A stretch of DNA of 64,000 nucleotides from contig NZ_FNBO01000002.1 of NCBI RefSeq assembly GCF_900102375.1, positions 124,001-188,000 on the forward strand. Reading direction: 5' to 3'. The position numbers were made by a program, and so were the translations under genes. This document shows positions 58,431-64,000 of the stretch, one piece after another. This DNA comes from Halorubrum xinjiangense (lineage in GTDB: Archaea > Halobacteriota > Halobacteria > Halobacteriales > Haloferacaceae). Positions within the stretch are counted from its first letter, which is position 1. Each line of letters begins with the position of its first letter. The notes beneath the pieces were generated by a model. That model had not been told where the DNA came from. It was given only the letters and a program-made list of their open reading frames with translations, and did no database searches.

Positions 58431-59486
58431 ATGGCAGCACACGACGGGACCCTCGTCGAGCTTGACGACGTTCGAAAGGAGTTCGGAGACGTAGTCGCCG
58501 TTAAGGGGATCGACTTCGACATCCGACAGGGCGAGTTCTTCACGCTCGTCGGCCCGTCCGGCTGCGGCAAGACCACGACTCTCCGGATGATCAGCGGCTT
58601 CGAACGCCCGACCGAGGGCCGGGTCCGCATTGACGGCCGCGAGATGACGTCGTTCCCCCCGGAGGCGCGAGACACCAACCTCGTCTTCCAGCACCTCTCG
58701 CTGTTCCCGCACATGTCCGTCGGCGAGAACGTAGGCTACGGGCTGAAGAAGGCGGGCGTCGACGCCGACGAGCGGGACGAGCGGGTCCGGGAGTACCTCG
58801 ACCTCGTCGACCTCGGGGGGTACGCCGACCGGGATCCGGCCGACCTCTCCGGCGGCCAACAGCAGCGGGTCGCGCTGGCGCGTGCGCTGGTCAACGAGCC
58901 GGCCGTCCTCCTGCTCGACGAACCGCTGTCGAGCCTCGACCGCAAGCTCCGGAAGCGGATGCAGGTCGAACTCCGACAGATCCACGAGCAGACCCAGGGC
59001 TCGTTCTTCTACGTCACCCACGATCAGGAGGTCGCGATGACGCTCTCCGACCGCATCGCGGTGATGAACGAGGGCCGGATCGAACAGATTGGGCCCCCCG
59101 AAAAGATCTACCGCGACCCGGCCACCGAGTTCGTCGCCGACTTCATCGGCGACACCAACCTGTTCGACGGCGAGGTGATCGACCGGGACGGCGACCGCGT
59201 TGTTCGGGTCGGCGGTCCGGACGGGTTCGTCGTCCCGGTCGACGGCGCGAGAGGCGACGTGACCGTCTCGGTCCGGCCGGAAGACTTCACGCTCGTCCCT
59301 GAGGGCGGCGATTTCACCGGCGAGGTCACCGAGCGGTACTTCCAGGGCGACCGGACAAACTTCGTCATCGACCCCGACTTCGACGCCGAAGCGGTTCAGA
59401 TCGTCATTCAGGGGCGAGAGGGCGGCGTCGACACCGGTGAGCGGGTCGCCGTGGACGTCGTCGACGGCGCACCGGTCGTCTTCTGA
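58431..59486 (+). CDS. ABC transporter ATP-binding protein, PotA-like
   Basis: The 351-residue product, started at MAAHDGTLVELDDVRKEFGD, has Walker A GPSGCGKTTT, Q-loop VFQHLSLFPHMS, signature LSGGQQQRVALARALV, Walker B VLLLDEPLSSLD and the switch histidine in YVTHDQEVAMTLSD. A C-terminal TOBE domain (VSVRPEDFTLVPEGGDFTGE) completes the PotA/MalK pattern. It is divergent from the other three genes, with 95 bases of promoter between. It energises the importer. Confidence 0.92.
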   Translation: MAAHDGTLVELDDVRKEFGDVVAVKGIDFDIRQGEFFTLVGPSGCGKTTTLRMISGFERPTEGRVRIDGREMTSFPPEARDTNLVFQHLSLFPHMSVGENVGYGLKKAGVDADERDERVREYLDLVDLGGYADRDPADLSGGQQQRVALARALVNEPAVLLLDEPLSSLDRKLRKRMQVELRQIHEQTQGSFFYVTHDQEVAMTLSDRIAVMNEGRIEQIGPPEKIYRDPATEFVADFIGDTNLFDGEVIDRDGDRVVRVGGPDGFVVPVDGARGDVTVSVRPEDFTLVPEGGDFTGEVTERYFQGDRTNFVIDPDFDAEAVQIVIQGREGGVDTGERVAVDVVDGAPVVF

Positions 59487-59559
59487 GCGCCGCCGTTCCC
59501 GCGTCGACGGGTCCGTCGAGGGGCGCTTTTATCACCACACGGCCGGCTACCGGATCAGT

Positions 59560-60531
59560 ATGACGGACACCGAGCCGGCGCCGGCGGTCAGCGAGACCGC
59601 CGAGTCGATCGCGACGATGGAGATCCGCGGCGCGGCGACCATCGCCTCCGCGGCCGCCGAGGCGCTCGCCGAGCAGGCGGAGGCGGCGGCCGCGGCGGAC
59701 GCGACCGCGAGCGACCCGGAGGCGTTCCGCGCGTCGATGCGCGCCGCGGCGCGGACCCTCCGGGAGACGCGCCCGACCGCGGTGTCGCTGCCGAACGCCC
59801 TCCGGTACGTCCTCCAGCGGATGGAGGGCGACTCGGTCGACCGGCTCCGCCGGAGCGTCGTCGACGCGAGCGACGCGTTCGTCGAGCAGTTAGACCGCGC
59901 GCAGGAAGACCTCGGGCAGGTGGGAGCGAACCGCCTCGCGGACGGCGACACGGTGATGACGCACTGCCACTCCACCGACGCCTTGGCGTGTATCGAGGCC
60001 GCCGTCGAGCAGGGGAAGTCGATCTCGGCGGTCGTCAAGGAGACGCGCCCGCGCCAGCAGGGGCACATCACGGCCGAGGCGCTCCGTGACGCGGGCGTCC
60101 CCGTCACCCTGATCGTCGACTCCGCGGCGCGGCGCTACCTCGACGAGGTCGACCACGTCGTCGTCGGCGCCGACTCGATCGCGGCGGACGGCGGCGTCAT
60201 CAACAAGATCGGCACCTCGGGGCTCGCGGTCAACGCCCGCGAGCGCGGCGTCCCGATCATGACCGCCGCGCAGACGATCAAGCTCCACCCGGAGACGCTG
60301 ACGGGCCACACCGTCGAGATCGAGATGCGCGACGAGACCGAGGTGATCGACCCCGACGCCCGCGAGGAGATTGGCGAGATCGACGTCGAGAACCCCGCGT
60401 TCGACGTGACGCCGCCGCGGTACATGGACGCGATCGTCACCGAGCACGGACAGTTCCCCCCGGAGAGTATCGTGACGCTGATGCGGGAGCTGTTCGGCGA
60501 GGGCGCCGCCGAGCCGTGGGCCGAACCATGA
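59560..60531 (+). CDS. Ribose-1,5-bisphosphate isomerase
   Basis: The 323-residue product begins MTDTEPAPAVSETAESIATM. It is an eIF2B-like protein with the R15P isomerase catalytic cysteine in VMTHCHSTDALA (about residue 136) and aspartate in VVVGADSIAADGGVINKIGT (about 205). It converts ribose 1,5-bisphosphate to ribulose 1,5-bisphosphate in archaeal nucleoside and AMP degradation. GCTTTTATC at 59525 is about 30 bases before the ATG. The stop overlaps the kinase gene (ATGA). No RuBisCO gene is in the window. Confidence 0.92.
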   Translation: MTDTEPAPAVSETAESIATMEIRGAATIASAAAEALAEQAEAAAAADATASDPEAFRASMRAAARTLRETRPTAVSLPNALRYVLQRMEGDSVDRLRRSVVDASDAFVEQLDRAQEDLGQVGANRLADGDTVMTHCHSTDALACIEAAVEQGKSISAVVKETRPRQQGHITAEALRDAGVPVTLIVDSAARRYLDEVDHVVVGADSIAADGGVINKIGTSGLAVNARERGVPIMTAAQTIKLHPETLTGHTVEIEMRDETEVIDPDAREEIGEIDVENPAFDVTPPRYMDAIVTEHGQFPPESIVTLMRELFGEGAAEPWAEP

Positions 60532-61688
60532 GCGGGCGCGACGAGGAAGTCGACGACTGGGACGAGACGGTCGCGGCGTGGGACCGCGAGGTCGACGAGT
60601 GGGAGGAGGCCCCGGACGGCGGCACCGAAGGCGCGGTCGACGGCGACCCGGACGCCGACGGAACCGGCGACGAGCCGGACGGAGTCGACCCCGCGGTCGA
60701 CCGCGACCCCGACCTGCCCCCCGACGAGGCCGACCGCGTGCCGAAGGTCGTCTCGGCGGGCCACATCAACTGGGACGTGACGATCCACGTCGACAGCCTG
60801 CCCGAGCCGGACGGGGAGACGCGGATCGACCGGCTCGAACAGTCCGGTGGCGGCAGCGCCGCGAACGTCGCGGTCGGGCTCGTCGACCTGGGCGGCCAGT
60901 CGGTCGTCTACGGCAGCGTCGGCGGCGACGAGTCGGGCGCGCTGGCCCTTCGCGAGCTCGCCAGCGCCGGCGTCGACCCCGGACAGGTGCTCGTCGACGC
61001 CGCCGAGCCCACCTCGGTGAAGTACGTCATCGTCGACGGCGGCGGCGAACTGCTCATGCTCGCGAACGACGGCGCCAACGAGTCGTTCTCCGCGGCCGGC
61101 CTCGACCGCGACACGCTCGCGGCCGCCGACCACCTCCACCTCACCGGGCAGCAGCCCGAGACCGCGGCGGCGCTCGCGACCGCGGCGGCGGAGGCGGGCG
61201 CGACCCGGAGCTTCGACCCCGGGCGCCGCGTCGCGGACCGCGAGTTCGAGGCCGCGCTCCACGCGAGCGACGTCCTCTTCTTGAACGACCGCGAGGCCGA
61301 CGCGCTCGAGGCGGCGACCGACGTCGACCCGTGGGAGCCGGACGACCGCGTCGTCGCGATCAAGCTCGGCGACGAGGGCGCGACGGTGCGGACGCCCCAC
61401 GGCAGCGTCTCGCACCCGGGGTTCGACGCCGACCCGGTCGACACCACCGGCGCCGGTGACGCCTTCGCGGCCGGGTTCCTCGCCGCCGCGCTCCGGGAGC
61501 CGGAGATCGCCAGGGACGGGTTCTCGCACGACCCGCGCGACTATCAGGTGCCGATCCTCGTCGGCAACGCCTGCGGCGCCGTCGCCACCGAGTCGGTGAC
61601 CGCGCGGACCGACCTCTCGTGGGACCGCGTCCGCGAGACGATGGGCGAGTCGCCCGAGACTGACCTCCTCATCGAGGTCCGCGCCTGA
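60528..61688 (+). CDS. PfkB-family sugar kinase, candidate ribose-1-phosphate kinase
   Basis: The 386-residue product starts MSGRDEEVDDWDETVAAWDR, an acidic 80-residue extension absent from most PfkB kinases. The kinase core has SAGHINWDVTIHVDSLPEPD, SGGGSAANVAVGLVDLGGQS and the ATP/catalytic motif DTTGAGDAFAAGFLAAAL. Coupling to the R15P isomerase gene points to phosphorylation of ribose 1-phosphate to ribose 1,5-bisphosphate, as in the haloarchaeal pentose bisphosphate pathway. Alternative sugars such as ribose or adenosine cannot be excluded. Confidence 0.87.
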   Translation: MSGRDEEVDDWDETVAAWDREVDEWEEAPDGGTEGAVDGDPDADGTGDEPDGVDPAVDRDPDLPPDEADRVPKVVSAGHINWDVTIHVDSLPEPDGETRIDRLEQSGGGSAANVAVGLVDLGGQSVVYGSVGGDESGALALRELASAGVDPGQVLVDAAEPTSVKYVIVDGGGELLMLANDGANESFSAAGLDRDTLAAADHLHLTGQQPETAAALATAAAEAGATRSFDPGRRVADREFEAALHASDVLFLNDREADALEAATDVDPWEPDDRVVAIKLGDEGATVRTPHGSVSHPGFDADPVDTTGAGDAFAAGFLAAALREPEIARDGFSHDPRDYQVPILVGNACGAVATESVTARTDLSWDRVRETMGESPETDLLIEVRA

Positions 61689-61718
61689 CGCGCCGCCGGA
61701 TACCGTCGAACCCGCCGG

Positions 61719-62906
61719 TCACCCCTCGTAGTCGAACGCGACCGCGAGGTCGGCGGCGCCGAAGAAGACGAACCGGCACCGGCCGGGGACGAGATCCGGA
61801 CAGACCCGGAGCGCGTCGGCGTGGGGCCCTCCCTCGACGAGCCCCGACTCGGTCATCTCGAACTCCCAGTCGAGCGTCCCGCCCGGTGCGACCCCGAGCG
61901 CCTCGTCCGTATAGCCGAACGTTGCGTCCCCCTCGGCCCCCCGGAGTTCGGTCCACCCCGCCTCGGTCAGAATTTCCAGGTTGTACTTCCCCTGGTTGCC
62001 GACGTACGCCGTGCGCCCGGAGACGTTGGTCAGCTCGATCCGGAACCGGGTTCCGCGGCCGATCGCGAGCGGGTCGGACCCGGGCGCGTCGTCGCCGGGG
62101 CTCACGACCCGGAGCGCGAGCGGGCCGTCGCCGCCCGCGTCGCTGCCTGCGCCGCCCCCGCCGCCCCAGTTGACCTCGCCGTCGTACATCTGCGGGTGGC
62201 GCTCGAAGCCGTCGGCGTCGCAGTCGAAGGCGGCGGGGACGGTCGTCGGCTCGTGGTCGGGGCGGACCTCGCCCGGGAGCCCCGCCGGGTCGCGGGTCCC
62301 GTCACCGTCGCGCACCGTCTCCGTCTCGCCCCAGCCGTCGGTGACCGAGAGCCGCGCCGCGTCGGGGAGCGGGTCGCTCGTGACGCGCAGCAGCGCGGCC
62401 GAGTAGGTGATCGCCTCGCCGCAGGCGACCTCCTCGTCATCCGGCCCTCGGACCGTCGCGTCCGCGACGAGGGTCCCGTCCTCGACGCGTACGTCGTCGA
62501 ACGCGATCTCGTCGTGACAGGTGTCGGGACCGACGGACTCGACGTAGACGATCACCGACTCGGCGAAGTCCGTCTCCTCGACGAACGCGCGGACCGCCTC
62601 AGGCGCCTCGTCGAGCAGCCACGCGCCGTCTCCGTGTTCCTCGGTGATCAGCACGCAGAACCCGCGCCGCTCGGTTCGGTCCCACGCGGGCCCCGAGAGA
62701 GCCGCGCCGACCTGCCGGACGGCGGTCGTCACCTCGCCGCCGTCGCCGTCGTCTCCGTCCCCCCCGTCGGCTCTGTCGCTGCCGTCTCCGTCGCCGCTGT
62801 CGGTCCCGTTTCCGTCCGCGGGGGCACCGGCCTCCGTACAGCCCGCGAGTGCGGCGGCGCCGGCGGCGACGCCGTAGAGGGCCGTCCGTCGCGTGAACTG
62901 GGTCAT
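61719..62906 (-). CDS. Tat-exported lipoprotein paralogous to the 44361 gene
   Basis: The 395-residue product, started at MTQFTRRTALYGVAAGAAAL, has a twin-arginine signal and lipobox AGCTEAG. An acidic Gly/Asp linker (GDGDGSDRADGGDGDD) is followed by a domain with cysteines (RGFCVLITEEHGDGAW, DTCHDEIAFDDV, VACGEAITYSAALL). The final domain (NQGKYNLEILTEAGWTELRG to CPDLVPGRCRFVFFGAADLA) matches the end of the smaller lipoprotein at 44361. A GTATATATGG TATA box on the minus side is about 27 bases from the ATG. It is probably a surface binding protein; the ligand is unknown. Confidence 0.82.
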   Translation of the reverse strand: MTQFTRRTALYGVAAGAAALAGCTEAGAPADGNGTDSGDGDGSDRADGGDGDDGDGGEVTTAVRQVGAALSGPAWDRTERRGFCVLITEEHGDGAWLLDEAPEAVRAFVEETDFAESVIVYVESVGPDTCHDEIAFDDVRVEDGTLVADATVRGPDDEEVACGEAITYSAALLRVTSDPLPDAARLSVTDGWGETETVRDGDGTRDPAGLPGEVRPDHEPTTVPAAFDCDADGFERHPQMYDGEVNWGGGGGAGSDAGGDGPLALRVVSPGDDAPGSDPLAIGRGTRFRIELTNVSGRTAYVGNQGKYNLEILTEAGWTELRGAEGDATFGYTDEALGVAPGGTLDWEFEMTESGLVEGGPHADALRVCPDLVPGRCRFVFFGAADLAVAFDYEG

Positions 62907-63036
62907 GCTTCCCGGTACGGGGCCGGTATATATGGGCTTCCTGTAAACGAAAACGGGCGTCTGTCCCATCTCGGCGGGCGGTTTCGCCCCGGTCGACTCG
63001 GCGCGCCGCGCTCGCCTCGCGCCGATCGCCCTCGCC

Positions 63037-64000
63037 TCACGCCGGCGCGAACAGCGCCTCGATCCCCTCGCCGTCGAGGCCGGCCGCGAGGCCGAGCGCG
63101 AGCGCGACGCGCGCCTTCGCGGCCGGGAGGTCGCCGGCGAACGTCACTCCGTGGTCCGCGAGCGTGACGGCGCCGCCGGGCGTCCCGTACACCGGCTCCG
63201 TCGGCCCGGCGGGCGGGCGGCCGGCGACGACGACCGGAACGACGTCGACCGCGTCGCCCATCGCGTCGCCGAGCGCGCCGGTGACGTTCCCGAGGCCGGT
63301 CCCCTCGACGACGATCCCGCCGACGCCCGCGTCGAGCGCGCGTTCGAGCGCCCCCGCGCCGACGCCGGTCCCCGAGTGGACGACCGGGACCTCCGGCACG
63401 TCCGCAGGTCCCCCTATCTCGTCCCCGAGCGGGGCGACCGGGACGCCGCGCTCGGGGGCCCGGACGAGCCGCGAGGCGGCGCGGGTGAACGTCGCGACCG
63501 GTCCCGCGCCCGGCGAGGTCATCGTCGACAGCGCGTTGCTGTGGCCCTTCACGACGTCGCGGGCGGCGTGGAGCTCGTCGTCGAACGCGACGTGGACGCC
63601 CGGCGCGAACCGGTCGTCCGCGGCCGCTCGGACGGCGAGCGCGAGGTTCGCGGGGACGTCGCTGGAGGGCTCGTCGAGCCGGCGCTGCGCGCCGGTGACG
63701 ACGACCGGCGCGTCGAGGTCGGTGAGGAGGTCGAGCGCGAACGCGGTGTCCGCGAGCGTGTCCGTCCCGTGGGTGACGACGACGCCGTCCGCGCCCTTGC
63801 TCACCGCGTCGCGCGCGGCCGTCGCCGTCGCGAGCACGTCCCGCCACCGGACGTCGAACCCGGGCTGCGAACACACCTCTCTGGTCGTCACCCGCGCGTA
63901 GTCGCTCACGGCCGGCACCGCCGCCACGAGGTCGTCGCCGGTCTTCTCGGGGGCCGCGCCGTCGTCGCCCGGCTCCGAGGCGATGGTGCCGCCGCAGGCG
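63037..64000 (-). CDS. L-asparaginase, 5' end beyond the right edge
   Basis: Read leftwards from the edge, the frame opens ACGGTIASEPGDDGAAPEKT, the asparaginase GGTIAS motif with the first catalytic threonine. It has VVTHGTDTLADTAFALDLLT with the second threonine and aspartate, SNALSTMTSPGAGPVATF and a small C-terminal domain (VVEGTGLGNVTGALGDA). Only a few N-terminal residues are outside the window. It hydrolyses asparagine to aspartate and ammonia, and is a paralogue of GatD, whose gene is at 11837. No signal peptide can be judged. Confidence 0.9.
   Translation of the reverse strand, partial: ACGGTIASEPGDDGAAPEKTGDDLVAAVPAVSDYARVTTREVCSQPGFDVRWRDVLATATAARDAVSKGADGVVVTHGTDTLADTAFALDLLTDLDAPVVVTGAQRRLDEPSSDVPANLALAVRAAADDRFAPGVHVAFDDELHAARDVVKGHSNALSTMTSPGAGPVATFTRAASRLVRAPERGVPVAPLGDEIGGPADVPEVPVVHSGTGVGAGALERALDAGVGGIVVEGTGLGNVTGALGDAMGDAVDVVPVVVAGRPPAGPTEPVYGTPGGAVTLADHGVTFAGDLPAAKARVALALGLAAGLDGEGIEALFAPA

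Overview
The window is a stretch of chromosome from an extremely halophilic archaeon, most likely Halorubrum or a close relative in the Haloferacales. The evidence is the high G+C content, the strongly acidic proteins, the TATA boxes about 27 bases before leaderless starts, and marker genes such as archaeal PriS, Gins15, DnaG, GatD, the cbaDBA-type ba3 oxidase, CheF and RibL. No rRNA, tRNA, CRISPR array or insertion sequence with a transposase is visible. Genes are cut at both ends: a possible inositol monophosphatase on the left and an L-asparaginase on the right.

Layout. 0.6-6.2 kb is a surface or secreted protein locus, partly AT-rich. It has a large PGF-pre-PGF/CARDB-like anchored protein, two DUF1102 proteins with SipW/TasA-like signal sequences, the remains of a third DUF1102 gene, a membrane winged-helix regulator and another secreted protein. 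6.2-9.9 kb holds a beta-CASP RNase, Gins15 and PriS. 10.4-20 kb has small proteins, a PadR regulator, GatD, a GNAT enzyme, membrane proteins, a prepilin peptidase and DnaG. 19.9-25.2 kb has a DUF3311/sodium:solute symporter pair joined by an unusual relay of mini-ORFs, a YqcI/YcgG protein, a cysteine hydrolase and a MATE exporter. 25.4-31.9 kb has a HEAT-repeat protein, a phospholipase D-like surface protein, a DHH/RecJ-like protein, and a JAMM protease-RibL pair.

32-40 kb is a respiration block: a CtaA-CtaB fusion, an Rdx (SelW-like) protein, a FixI/CopA-type copper ATPase and a ba3 cytochrome oxidase operon with a mirror-image divergent promoter. Thioredoxin, SufU-like and zinc-ribbon genes follow. 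42.8-46.8 kb has a GlmM-like mutase, a Tat lipoprotein and RecA/RAD55-like ATPases. 46.8-53.8 kb is a chemotaxis cluster (CheW, CheB, CheA, CheR, a HEAT protein and CheF) that lacks CheY, CheC and CheD in this window. 53.8-61.7 kb fits a pentose bisphosphate (nucleoside ribose salvage) pathway: a HAD phosphatase and class II aldolase, a PotABCD-like importer, ribose-1,5-bisphosphate isomerase and a PfkB kinase. A second lipoprotein and the asparaginase end the window.

The most striking non-coding feature is a family of five large structured repeats (about 10.0-10.4, 17.5-18.0, 21.8-22.2, 33.75-34.2 and 42.2-42.9 kb). They share fixed sequence blocks separated by helices whose arms differ between copies but stay complementary, and each has a tail of roughly 57-base units carrying TTTATAA. 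Five intergenic regions are filled by them, and I do not recognise the family.
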